Made by a program: the position numbers and the translations under genes. A stretch of DNA of 43,962 bases, from NCBI RefSeq assembly GCF_007990935.1, contig NZ_BJXJ01000036.1, positions 1 through 43,962 of the forward strand, read 5' to 3'. Origin of the DNA: Vibrio sagamiensis NBRC 104589. GTDB taxonomy: Bacteria > Pseudomonadota > Gammaproteobacteria > Enterobacterales > Vibrionaceae. Under the pieces are notes generated by a model that did no database searches, was not told the DNA's origin, and worked only from the letters and a program-made list of their open reading frames with translations. Every line of letters begins with the position of its first letter. Position 1 is the stretch's first letter. Below are positions 7,613-16,537 of the stretch, in pieces.

Positions 7613-7637
7613 TGTTTCTCATTATTGAGGAGAAACA

Positions 7638-8435
7638 ATGTTGAATATAAAATCATCATATAGTGCAAAAGGTAATTTTTCATATATTTCCAGTCTCTAT
7701 GATTTTAATAATAAACTTTATTTGATCACTGGTGGGACTAGTGGCATTGGTTTAGCTACTGCTGAAGAGATGATACAACTCGGTGCTCGCGTCATTATCA
7801 CTGGGCGTAATAGTAAAAAGCTGAGTGAGCTATCAAATAAACATGGCTCCCGTATTATTCCTGTAAATATTGACTCTTCAAGCCCTGAATCTGGTAATGA
7901 GCTTGCAGAGGTTGTTCGGAAAAACGGTATGCTTGATGGCTTATGGCTGAATGCGGCCATTGCACAGTTAGATAGCTTGAAAGACGTTACTGCGCAAAAA
8001 TACAGCCAAATCATGGATGTCAATACAAGAGGTCCAATACTCCAGCTAGCCGCATTAAGCGAATACCTCAAGGAAAAATCATCTGTCATCGTTACCAGTT
8101 CAAGCTCTGTTTATGAGGGAGCAAAGCTGACTTCGTTATATGCTGCTTCAAAAGGTGCTCTTAGTGCTGCAGTTCGAGTGTGGAGTAACGAGCTAGCATG
8201 CAAGGGGATTAGAGTGAATAGTTTGGTTCTTGGCCCTGTTTCGACTAATTTCAGACGATTCTTATCCAGTGAGAAACAGACTGAATTTGAGAATAGTGTT
8301 GTTGGTAAATTACCCCTTGGTAGAGCAGCTTCTGCTCCTGAAATAGCTAACGTAGCCATTTTTCTTTTTTCACCTGCATCTTCATATATAACAGGTAGCG
8401 AAATTCCAGTTGATGGGGGATTAATCAAGAGATAA
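7638..8435 (+). CDS. Short-chain dehydrogenase/reductase (SDR), MerR-controlled
   Basis: The 265-residue protein is a classical SDR: cofactor motif TGGTSGIG (about 32-39), the NAA motif after the fourth strand, catalytic serine in VTSSSSVYEG, the YAASK active-site Tyr-Lys pair, and the C-terminal GSEIPVDGG stretch. An arginine after the second strand (TGRNSKK) suggests NADP(H). An additional 22 or so residues precede the first strand. GAGGAG at 7627-7632 fixes the ATG at 7638. The substrate is unknown; regulation by a MerR protein suggests reduction or oxidation of a reactive carbonyl or toxic compound, which is inference. Confidence 0.92.
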   Translation: MLNIKSSYSAKGNFSYISSLYDFNNKLYLITGGTSGIGLATAEEMIQLGARVIITGRNSKKLSELSNKHGSRIIPVNIDSSSPESGNELAEVVRKNGMLDGLWLNAAIAQLDSLKDVTAQKYSQIMDVNTRGPILQLAALSEYLKEKSSVIVTSSSSVYEGAKLTSLYAASKGALSAAVRVWSNELACKGIRVNSLVLGPVSTNFRRFLSSEKQTEFENSVVGKLPLGRAASAPEIANVAIFLFSPASSYITGSEIPVDGGLIKR

Positions 8436-8668
8436 GCGATTATCAAGCTTAACTAAAATGGTCTACGAAATTCGTATTACCTTATTTGTTGTTATTGTGG
8501 CTTTGTTAAACTAGCAAAGTCAATAACTTAGTTTTGTCCAAAACCTGCGTATTATCATTTACACATGTTTGAGATCAGAGCAAAAATATAATGGCTTGTT
8601 TAATCTACAATGAGCTCGCATCAGACAATGTAGGAGGCAGAGACTGACTACCTCCTAACTTAAACGTT
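8436..8668. other. Intergenic stretch after the dehydrogenase gene
   Basis: No gene recognised. An inverted repeat (TAGGAGG at 8631-8637, CCTCCTA at 8651-8657) lies between the convergent dehydrogenase gene and the decayed minus-strand gene. Without a T-run it is a weak candidate terminator for either strand. Confidence 0.4.
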
Positions 8669-9069
8669 TTAATTGCTAAATATAGGCCAGTTGTTAGGGT
8701 CAAATGTGTTGTTATAGCCGGCAAAGCTATCGTGATTAGTCACCTTGCTTGAGAAGCTTGTTGAATGTTCTTTCTTCCTACATAACGCTAGGATCTGTGA
8801 CAACTTCTTTTACTTTTTAGGGAACCCGTTACTTACAAGCAGATTTTTATACTGCGTAATTTCTTTTATCGAATAAGTATTGAGCTTCTGATTTCTAATA
8901 ATCTCATTAATATTTTTATCAAGTTCTTCACATGCCAATTTAATTATTTCTGCTCTTTCTTCAAAGGTGCCGTATCCTTTTCCATTGCAGAAATTAGGTA
9001 AGTATAAAGTGGCCCTGAATCAATTAATGAGATTAAATCTGCCAATTTGAAAGGGGTTAAGGCTAATAT
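8669..9069 (-). pseudogene. Decayed minus-strand gene with frameshift and internal stop
   Basis: Two overlapping minus-strand frames read like one broken protein. The first, open from 9069, gives LTPFKLADLISLIDSGPLY and TYLISAMEK. The second, open from 9019, continues with YGTFEERAEIIKLACEELDK and on to LLVSNGFPKK and a stop at 8810. The same frame then resumes after that stop and ends FAGYNNTFDPNNWPIFSN at 8669. A one-base frameshift near 8970-8985 would join the first two. No start codon or 5' part remains; an in-frame stop lies at 9070-9072, close to the end of rsmF. I do not recognise the family. The length of protein-like sequence makes chance unlikely but not excluded. Confidence 0.45.
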
Positions 9070-9105
9070 TCAAATTGACAGGTAATGCCGCTTGGGGATA
9101 TGGAA

Positions 9106-10539
9106 TTAAAATAGGTTTTTATCGCGAACCAATTCGCGAGGTAGGCCGTTCTTAATTCGATTACTTACCCATTTACCTAAGCCGATAATAGCGCCGTCAT
9201 ATTTAACCAAGACTTCGCCTTTTGTGACCTGCTTTTCTGCCAAATGGCTTGGCCTAATATCTCGACCCATAAACCATTCGCGTGCTTCCACTGTATTTAA
9301 TTCCACAATGTATTGTTCTGTACCATTGGCCAGAGCCGTTGCTACTTGATGTTGCCAGCGATAACCGTTCTTATGCGTTTCTGCAATTTTGATCCCCATT
9401 CTAGAAAAGCGCAGCTCACCAAGCATAGGCTCTAGTGCTTGTGGAAACAGCCACACATCTTTATCGCGAAGCCATAATGTTGCGTCATTTGGAAGGCCAA
9501 TGCCCAATGTGTCTTTGAGCTGATTGGCAATGTCAGAAGATACTTTTTTTGAAGCCTTTTCAAATGGGAATTTACCCATACGTTTTTTGACAATTGGTGT
9601 TTCTACGGGAGCGATTTTACGAATTCGAGCAACAAAGAAGCCTTCACAATCGTAGACTTGAGGGAAAATATGTAAAAAACCGTCTTCGGTTAGGGCTTGT
9701 TCAGCCTTAGGGAATAAACCAGCAAGGCTTTCAAATTTCACTGCGTCACCAAACGTCTCTTTTAAGTGGTGGCACACTTGTTGGTTTTCTTCGGTGCTTA
9801 AAGTACAGGTAGAGTAGACCATTACACCACTGGTTTTGAGAGAGCAGAACGCACTTTCAATCAACTCTTTTTGCGTATTGGCGATATCAAGGACAGATTG
9901 TTGAGACCAGTTTTTCATGGCATCAGCATCTTTACGTAATGTTCCTTCACCAGAGCATGGAGCATCCAATAACACGGCGTCAAATTGCTCGGGAAGCCAT
10001 CCACCAAAGACACGACCATCGAAATTACTCAGGGCTGTATTGCGAACGCCACATCGCTCAATATTGGCGTGCAAAACTTTAACTCGACTAGCGGCATACT
10101 CGTTGGCCACCAAGATGCCTTGATTGTCCATGAGTGCAGCGATTTGTGTTGTTTTTGAGCCTGGTGCGGCAGCAGTATCTAATACGCTATGATATTGCTC
10201 TTCGTGCATGAAAAGAGCTGAGACAGGCATCATGGAGCTGGCTTCTTGGATGTAAAATAACCCTGACATATGCTCGGCAGTATTGCCAAGTGGGACGTTT
10301 GATTCATCCGCATCAATCCAGAAACCAGTATCACACCATGGGACAGGTGTAAGCTTCCAACCTTTTAACTCTGCACGTTCGAGAAATGATTCCACGCTGA
10401 TCTTCAAGGTGTTCACTCGGATACTTTTACGCAGTGGTTTTTGACAAGATGTGATAAATTCTTCCATGTTGAGATGTTTGGGAAGAATCGTCTGAATTTT
10501 TTCTAGAAAAGCTTCAGGGATAAATACGTTAGAATGCAA
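9106..10539 (-). CDS. rsmF: 16S rRNA m5C1407 methyltransferase RsmF
   Basis: RsmF (YebU) uses S-adenosylmethionine to methylate C1407 of 16S rRNA in the assembled 30S subunit. The sequence shows the Rossmann SAM loop DTAAAPGSKTTQIA, motif IV LLDAPCSGEGTLRKD with one active cysteine, and motif VI VYSTCTLSTEENQ with the catalytic cysteine, followed by the RNA-binding C-terminal region. I choose a TTG start at 10539, giving 477 residues (E. coli 479) beginning HSNVFIPEAFLEK like its relatives. The frame is open to an ATG at 10635, but that codon lies in the loop of a terminator hairpin and the extra 32 residues are a hydrophobic run not found in the family. It follows letB, as in E. coli. Confidence 0.93.
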   Translation of the reverse strand: MHSNVFIPEAFLEKIQTILPKHLNMEEFITSCQKPLRKSIRVNTLKISVESFLERAELKGWKLTPVPWCDTGFWIDADESNVPLGNTAEHMSGLFYIQEASSMMPVSALFMHEEQYHSVLDTAAAPGSKTTQIAALMDNQGILVANEYAASRVKVLHANIERCGVRNTALSNFDGRVFGGWLPEQFDAVLLDAPCSGEGTLRKDADAMKNWSQQSVLDIANTQKELIESAFCSLKTSGVMVYSTCTLSTEENQQVCHHLKETFGDAVKFESLAGLFPKAEQALTEDGFLHIFPQVYDCEGFFVARIRKIAPVETPIVKKRMGKFPFEKASKKVSSDIANQLKDTLGIGLPNDATLWLRDKDVWLFPQALEPMLGELRFSRMGIKIAETHKNGYRWQHQVATALANGTEQYIVELNTVEAREWFMGRDIRPSHLAEKQVTKGEVLVKYDGAIIGLGKWVSNRIKNGLPRELVRDKNLF

Positions 10540-10621
10540 AGTCAGTTCTCGATTACAGAATTTAAAGCAAATAATATACGAAATCACCAAAGAAACGAAT
10601 ACTGATAGCTGGAAACGAACT

Positions 10622-10648
10622 AAAAAGAGCAGCATAAGCTACTCTTTT
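10622..10648 (-). terminator. Terminator between letB and rsmF
   Basis: On the minus strand AAAAGAGTAGC pairs with GCTGCTCTTTT (11 bp with one G-T pair) around a TTAT loop, ending in a run of five Ts. It begins 27 bp after the letB stop. It may end most letAB transcripts, so rsmF probably has its own promoter in the AT-rich 10540-10620 stretch. On the plus strand the same hairpin ends in TTTT. Confidence 0.7.
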
Positions 10649-10675
10649 GATGATTTTTGACGTTAGTTTGGGCGA

Positions 10676-13330
10676 CTAAGGCTTAGGTATCGGTGTTTGC
10701 CAATTTGTCCAATCTTCCTCAGCTTGAGGGTTGAGATAAAATGTTTTCCCAGCTTCTGCAATCGGTTTAAGGTTTGATTGCTCAGGGGTAGCGAACGCGA
10801 TGCCACCTCTAACTAAACTTTCAACCGTTCCAGAACGGATACTTGCGCCTGAGAGACCAAAAGAAACATCAACGCCAGAAACATTCCAAAAGACACTGTT
10901 TTGACGCACTAAATAGGCGTATTGAGGCAAAACTTCAATTTGAATCATAACTCGGTCAGCAAACTCACCGAGCTGAATATTTGTGACTGTCCCAACATCC
11001 ATTTGTCGGTAGAGTATTGGTGTACCTACTTGAACAGAACCGCGTTGTTCGCTCTGTAAAATAAAGCCTATGCCTTGTTGTGATTGGTCAGTGTTTGCTA
11101 AGTCAAATTGGAACTTGCTGTTACCATTTCCTGGCTTAACGCTGATCGATTTAGAGACAAGCGCATCGAGGTTTTTGACTCCGCTAAGTCCAATTTGTGG
11201 TGAAGTGAGCCAAAAATGTGACCCTGTCACGGCAATATCGTCAACATATTGAGGGTAGAGGTGTGCTTGTACTTCCATCGACTCTTGTTTGAAGTCTGGT
11301 GATACAGAGGTGACTTCTCCAACTTTAATTCCTTGATATTGAATAGGGGTCCCTTCGCTCACTTCTTGGGTGCCATTTGTCAATAATGTAATGGTTTTAC
11401 CAAATTGTCTGGCTTCACTTTGGTTGTTATAAAGTTTCCAGCGATGAGCGATTTTGTTTTCAACACCTTCTATAGTATCAAACGCAATACCACCCTGAAT
11501 AAGAGTCCTTATTGGATCGGCTTTTACGCGAATGCCTGCCATTGATGCGTCGATTTCAACGCCTGAACGATTCCAAAAAACGGTTTGCTTGTCAACTAAG
11601 TAGGCATAACGGTTCTCTATTGTCACTTTTACAATTACCCCATCGTTAACCAAGCTAAAATCAGACACACTGCCTACAGGCAAGTTGCGGTAGAGGAGCG
11701 GGCTGCCCTTGGAAATCGAGGGGAGCTCTTTAGTGAATAATGTCAGAGTCTTAGAGCCAGTCTGATTATATTGGGCAAGCTCTGCTAATGAGGCACTTTG
11801 AAATAGTTGATATTCATTTTTTATAGTATTTTTGCCTTGACTGACAAAACTAATTGAACCTGTTAATAGCTGTTTGGCTGGAGGTACCGTAATACTTAAC
11901 CCTGACTCAGTGAGCTCAGCAGAAGCACTACCAGTCACATAAAATCGGTTATTTGATTTAAGTAGATGTTTGTATTCATGATCAACTAATACATCCATGA
12001 AAACTTCATTGCTGCTTTGCGTTTGCTTAGTGGTACCTTGCAGTCCAACTTTAATAACAGAGCCAACCACAACTCCTTTATAAAGCAGGTTTGCTCCGCT
12101 ATCCAAACCAAATGAGTTATTAGAAACTAAACGAATTGGAATAGACTTTTCTTGCTGTTGGTTAAAGACACTTTTGCGAATAGCAGTGAATTGACGAGCT
12201 CTTTCTCCTTTATTGGGGACAATAGTTAAAAAGTTACCACGTACTAAGTTGCTAATGTTTTCAACGCCAGATAATGATAATTTTGCCTCTTCAAGTACGA
12301 AACGGGTATTGGTAGTTAACATATCACTAAAGGCCGGTTGGACGGCTGCTGAAGCTAAGATGACTTTATTACCTTCTGAAAGCTTTAAATCTGTGATTTG
12401 ACCAACTTCGATGCCCCGATACATTATTGGGGCACCCTTACTGCTTATATTATTGTCATCTGGGAGTGCGATTTTGATTGCAATACCACGGCCAGCCGTT
12501 TTTAAATCTTTGTATAAATGAAATTCACTATTTTCCTTGACAGGTTCTCCATCATCAGGTGAATCTACAGCGATCGCTCCGCTTAATAGGGCGTTCATAC
12601 TTTCTAACTTGACATCAATCCCGTTAAATCCAATATTCGCTCCTAAACCGCTGACGTTCCAAAATCGGCTACGGTCGTTAATAATATGGCGATATTGTTC
12701 TTCAATATTGGCTTGGATTGTTACTGACTTGGCATCTTTGTCTAATCGGTAATTGTAGATCTCGCCGATAGGTATCTTTTTATAAACAATCTGAGAGCCA
12801 ATTGATATTCCTCCCAGGTCTTGGCTTTTAAGCTGAATATTTAACCCTTGATTTACTTTTAAGTCTCTTGGAGCAGAATCAAGTGCGTGAAACGTAGTTT
12901 TAAACTCTTTGCTATCACCGGGTTGTATCGCAATGTAGTTACCGGAGACTAAGGCATCTAAACCAGAAACACCACTCAAACTAGCGGTAGGTTTGACAAG
13001 CCAAAATCGAGTTTTATCGTTGAGTAATTTGGTTGCATCTGGATAAATATCTGCATCAACATAGATGTTACTATGGTCCTGAGACAAGCTAATATTACGC
13101 ACCATACCTACTTCCAAGCCTTGGTAACGAATCGTCGTACGTCCCGGGATTAACCCTGCAGCTTCAGAAAAGTAAATTTGTACGCTTTGGCCTGCATCGT
13201 GTACGGATTTGAACACTAACCAACCTGCAAGAATCATGGTTAATACAGGTAAAAGCCATAGCGGAGAAATGCCTTTGCTTTTTTTTATCTCAGGCGGATA
13301 TGATGCTTGAGAACCATTTTTATTACTCAT
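10676..13330 (-). CDS. letB: LetB/YebT, seven-MCE-domain lipid transport protein
   Basis: LetB forms a stacked hexameric tube spanning the periplasm and moves lipids between inner and outer membranes. The 884-residue protein (E. coli 877) has a short cytoplasmic tail, one transmembrane helix (about 22-42) and seven MCE repeats. Each repeat is marked by a pattern such as GTTIRYQGLEVGMV, GSQIVYKKIPIGEI, GAPIMYRGIEVGQI, GANLLYKGVVVGSV, GSPLLYRNLPVGSV, GTPIQYQGIKVGEV or GTPILYRQMDVGTV; the sequence reads GRTTIRYQG in the first. I start at ATG 13330, which overlaps the letA stop by 8 bp and fits the family length; the frame is open for 29 more codons inside letA. The overlap implies translational coupling with LetA. 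Confidence 0.95.
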   Translation of the reverse strand: MSNKNGSQASYPPEIKKSKGISPLWLLPVLTMILAGWLVFKSVHDAGQSVQIYFSEAAGLIPGRTTIRYQGLEVGMVRNISLSQDHSNIYVDADIYPDATKLLNDKTRFWLVKPTASLSGVSGLDALVSGNYIAIQPGDSKEFKTTFHALDSAPRDLKVNQGLNIQLKSQDLGGISIGSQIVYKKIPIGEIYNYRLDKDAKSVTIQANIEEQYRHIINDRSRFWNVSGLGANIGFNGIDVKLESMNALLSGAIAVDSPDDGEPVKENSEFHLYKDLKTAGRGIAIKIALPDDNNISSKGAPIMYRGIEVGQITDLKLSEGNKVILASAAVQPAFSDMLTTNTRFVLEEAKLSLSGVENISNLVRGNFLTIVPNKGERARQFTAIRKSVFNQQQEKSIPIRLVSNNSFGLDSGANLLYKGVVVGSVIKVGLQGTTKQTQSSNEVFMDVLVDHEYKHLLKSNNRFYVTGSASAELTESGLSITVPPAKQLLTGSISFVSQGKNTIKNEYQLFQSASLAELAQYNQTGSKTLTLFTKELPSISKGSPLLYRNLPVGSVSDFSLVNDGVIVKVTIENRYAYLVDKQTVFWNRSGVEIDASMAGIRVKADPIRTLIQGGIAFDTIEGVENKIAHRWKLYNNQSEARQFGKTITLLTNGTQEVSEGTPIQYQGIKVGEVTSVSPDFKQESMEVQAHLYPQYVDDIAVTGSHFWLTSPQIGLSGVKNLDALVSKSISVKPGNGNSKFQFDLANTDQSQQGIGFILQSEQRGSVQVGTPILYRQMDVGTVTNIQLGEFADRVMIQIEVLPQYAYLVRQNSVFWNVSGVDVSFGLSGASIRSGTVESLVRGGIAFATPEQSNLKPIAEAGKTFYLNPQAEEDWTNWQTPIPKP
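11218..11230. other. matS-like site (one mismatch), inside letB
   Basis: GTGACCCTGTCAC keeps both GTGAC and GTCAC arms of the MatP consensus; only the sixth base (C for purine) deviates. Of the four candidates here it is the only one with two perfect arms. Confidence 0.45.
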
Positions 13331-14570
13331 TAATTTGCTCTTTGATAGATGTGTGTTTTTGTGTTTTCCAGATATACCTTGGGTCAAGGCTGTCCGCAGC
13401 AAGCATAGTAAATACAATTACTGCACCAAAAGCGACTGCACCATACCCTGGGGTAAAGTCGAGAATTTGTCCTCGATCAATTAAGGTCATCATGATTGAA
13501 ATAACAAATAAATCCATAACTGACCATTTTCCGATCCACTTAACTACGAAATATACCATCATCTGCTGTTTTCTGTGTTTGATTTGTTTAAATTGAATAC
13601 ACAACAAGATGTAAGACAGCCCTATAAGCTTTACTACTGGAACAACAATACTTGCAATGAAGATGATAACGGCAATGCCATACATGCCGTTTTGTACCAA
13701 TTCCATAACGCCAGAATAGATAGTATCCTCAATGCGCTGACCGTTTGTGGTTAAAATTGAAATCGGAATGAAGTTAGCGGGGAAGATGACGATGGTAGCA
13801 GCGACTAAATAAGCCCATGTCCTCTGAATGGAGTCAAGTTTGAGATGGTATAATTGGTGGTGGCAGCGTTGACAGTGGTTCTGTTTAGGCTGGGAAAGGT
13901 GACATTCATGACAATCAATGTCTATATGCTCAAACTTGTAGCTCACTTCAGGTTGCCAAGCTTCCCAATAACGACGCACACAGATGCGTGATAATAGCAT
14001 AACCGTGAAAACCTGTAGCAGTATCAAACCGATAAGGCCTGGGCCAACATAAATATCAGACAGCTCTTGTAATTTAAAACACGAAATGGCAATGCTGACT
14101 AAGAAAACATCTAACATTACCCAGTGTTTTAAATTTTGGATTAACCAAAGTGACGTTTGTAGAGTTTTAAACCAACGCTGTTGTATAGACCAGTGGGCAA
14201 GCAAAACAGAACTACAAACAATGAGGGGGGCTAGGGTACTACAAAAAAAGATCAACAATGGCAGTAATATAAATCCATCTTGAAAAAGATCAAGAATACC
14301 GGAAGGCAAACTAGCAGAAATCATCACCCCAAAAAGACGGATACTGATGAAATTATAAAAATAAGACGGAATAAATAACAATAGGCAAGTCAGGGCAATT
14401 GCTGTATTCCCTGACAGGGTAGGGTTTCCTCCTCGGTACAGCTGGGTACCGCACCGAGGACAATGAGCTCTTTTTCCATTGTTTAGTGGAATCACATCGA
14501 CAGGCAATTCACAACCTTGACAAAGCCTAGAACGTTGAACTTGACTAACATTGTTTTTCAGCTGTGTCAC
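13323..14570 (-). CDS. letA: LetA/YebS, PqiA-family inner-membrane partner of LetB
   Basis: The 415-residue polytopic membrane protein (E. coli 427) has two PqiA modules, each preceded by a zinc-ribbon-like pair of CxxC motifs: CQGC...CPRC near residues 17-41 and CHEC...CQRC around 205-225. Each module then carries four or so transmembrane helices. LetA is thought to load lipids into, or receive them from, the LetB tube. The start is a GTG at 14570 with AGAGG seven bases upstream. It lies 59 bp downstream of the ABC exporter gene on the same strand without a visible terminator. Confidence 0.94.
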   Translation of the reverse strand: MTQLKNNVSQVQRSRLCQGCELPVDVIPLNNGKRAHCPRCGTQLYRGGNPTLSGNTAIALTCLLLFIPSYFYNFISIRLFGVMISASLPSGILDLFQDGFILLPLLIFFCSTLAPLIVCSSVLLAHWSIQQRWFKTLQTSLWLIQNLKHWVMLDVFLVSIAISCFKLQELSDIYVGPGLIGLILLQVFTVMLLSRICVRRYWEAWQPEVSYKFEHIDIDCHECHLSQPKQNHCQRCHHQLYHLKLDSIQRTWAYLVAATIVIFPANFIPISILTTNGQRIEDTIYSGVMELVQNGMYGIAVIIFIASIVVPVVKLIGLSYILLCIQFKQIKHRKQQMMVYFVVKWIGKWSVMDLFVISIMMTLIDRGQILDFTPGYGAVAFGAVIVFTMLAADSLDPRYIWKTQKHTSIKEQINE

Positions 14571-14629
14571 GTTAACCTCTTAGGACAACGCTTAAGTTAA
14601 CCAGTAAGAACTGCTGATGTGTAAGAGCT

Positions 14630-16426
14630 CTACGCATGGGATTGTAATCCACCATATAATGTTTGATATAAACCTTCTTGTTTGACCAGTTCAACATGAG
14701 TTCCGGTTTGTGTAACTTTACCATCTTTTAGTACATAAATAAGGTCCGCTTGTTTAACCGCTGACAGGCGGTGTGCTACGATAAGTGTGGTTTTACCTCG
14801 TAAAAATTCATTAAGTGCTTTATGCAAGGCAGCTTCCGTTGCAGTATCTAAAGCAGATGTTGCTTCATCAAGAATGACAAACTGTGGGTTGCTTAGAATC
14901 ATACGTGCAATAGCCAGACGTTGACGCTGTCCACCAGATAGTCTGATGCCATTACGGCCAATTTCAGTATCTAGACCATGGTTCAATTGAGAAATAACAT
15001 CTTGAAGTTGCGCGACTTCAAGAGCTTGCCACAATGCGCTTTCATCAAAATGTCCACCAAGCGTGAGATTATGCCTCAATGTATCGTTAAATAATATAGG
15101 TTGTTGTAATACAACGGCAATTTTATCACGTATTAATTCGAAGCTGATGTCCTGAGTTCGTTCGTTATTATATAAAATATCGCCAGAATCTTGTTGATAC
15201 ACTCCGATTAATAACTGTATTAATGTGGATTTACCGCCTCCACTTGCACCAACAAGGGCGACTTTTTTTCCTGCAGGGATATGTAACGACAGGTTGTTAA
15301 GGATATTTTTTTCCCCATCATACGAGAAGTTAACGTTCTCAATTTTGACATCGACTTCTTGACCAGCGACAAATGGATCAACTTTAGATTCAGGTCTGTG
15401 TTCTTCTTCTAGTGTCAATAATTGATTTATACGGTGAAGCGCTGCTTTGGCGCTGTACCAGGAAAATTGAATTCCCAACAGCTCTTGGACAGGGGATAGC
15501 ATAAACCAAAGATAGCCGAATACAGCAAAAATTTGCCCAATAGTAAGGTCACTAAAGAGCACCATTAACATGGCAACGGCTCGAAAAAGTTCAAAACCGA
15601 TTAAAAAGAGCAAGAAGGAGACACGCCCTGCAGCTTCTGATTGCCAAGCGTATTTGTCAGCATCAAGCCGGACTTGATTAGCACTATCTTTTAGCTGTTG
15701 TAAAAAGATTCTTTCTTTATTTGCAGCCCGAAGTTGATAGATACCATCAAGAGTCTCGATTAAGCGGTTTTGAAAAACTTCAAAAGCATGATTTTCTTTA
15801 CGTTTAAGGTGCTTAACCGTACCTCCTAATTTACGAGAAAAGTAAACCACAATTGGATTAACAAGCAATATAAATAGCCCGAGGCGCCAGTCAAGCCAAA
15901 GCAATACGATAGCCGTGCCTAATACCGTTAATAGACTGATAATGAATTTTGCGAGTGTAGAGCCGATAAATTGATCGATAGTTTCAATGTCAGTTATCAA
16001 GTGGGCATTGATACCACCACTGCCTTTCGTTTCGTATTGACGGATACTGATTCTGCCGAGCTTATCGATCATCTTGCTACGCATTTCAAATGTTATGGTC
16101 TTTGAAATTTGAGTAAATTGGCGACTTTGCAAAATACTAAACGCTTGACTCATCGCTCTCATAAGGATAACGAGGAATAGTGTAAACGAAATATATCCAG
16201 TTGGTGTTTGCCATGCTTGCGGCAAAACTGCATCCATTATGGCCAAGCCTGAAGCTGGGGTATCAAGAAGTACTTCATCAACCATCAATGGCATCATCAA
16301 AGGAATAGGAACGCTGATTAAAGTAGCGATAACAGCGATCAAATTAGCAATGATGAGCTTCGATTTGTATTTTTTTGCTTGTGCTAGAAGCCAAGAACGG
16401 CTTATCGTGTTGTATTGATTATTCAT
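14630..16426 (-). CDS. ABC exporter half-transporter (MsbA-like, fused permease-ATPase)
   Basis: The 598-residue protein has a six-helix type IV exporter domain (about 20-320) followed by a nucleotide-binding domain. Walker A is GASGGGKST, the signature is LSGGQRQRLAIAR, Walker B is FVILDEATS and the H-loop is VAHR. It would act as a homodimer in the inner membrane and expel a lipid, peptide or drug. It is not msbA itself: lpxK and the usual msbA neighbours are absent. Its position immediately before letA-letB on the same strand, with only a 59-bp gap, suggests co-transcription with that lipid-transport pair. The ATG at 16426 has only a weak ribosome-binding site. It is divergent from msrC. 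Confidence 0.92.
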   Translation of the reverse strand: MNNQYNTISRSWLLAQAKKYKSKLIIANLIAVIATLISVPIPLMMPLMVDEVLLDTPASGLAIMDAVLPQAWQTPTGYISFTLFLVILMRAMSQAFSILQSRQFTQISKTITFEMRSKMIDKLGRISIRQYETKGSGGINAHLITDIETIDQFIGSTLAKFIISLLTVLGTAIVLLWLDWRLGLFILLVNPIVVYFSRKLGGTVKHLKRKENHAFEVFQNRLIETLDGIYQLRAANKERIFLQQLKDSANQVRLDADKYAWQSEAAGRVSFLLFLIGFELFRAVAMLMVLFSDLTIGQIFAVFGYLWFMLSPVQELLGIQFSWYSAKAALHRINQLLTLEEEHRPESKVDPFVAGQEVDVKIENVNFSYDGEKNILNNLSLHIPAGKKVALVGASGGGKSTLIQLLIGVYQQDSGDILYNNERTQDISFELIRDKIAVVLQQPILFNDTLRHNLTLGGHFDESALWQALEVAQLQDVISQLNHGLDTEIGRNGIRLSGGQRQRLAIARMILSNPQFVILDEATSALDTATEAALHKALNEFLRGKTTLIVAHRLSAVKQADLIYVLKDGKVTQTGTHVELVKQEGLYQTLYGGLQSHA

Positions 16427-16537
16427 TTAATTACGAATGGTTCCTATTAAGCTTTTTCGTATTTTAACGAGATAATCTAAGAATAGATAGACAATCCCAA
16501 AAAATCGGAAATGTTGTCTTACACAAGGCAATAAAAA

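Noticed and set aside
10540..10635. N-terminal extension of RsmF as a membrane anchor
   Set aside because: The extension begins in a terminator loop and is absent from the family; the TTG at 10539 gives the expected length.
13331..13417. Longer LetB start inside letA
   Set aside because: The added 29 residues are not family-like, and the ATG at 13330 overlaps the letA stop as expected for coupled genes.
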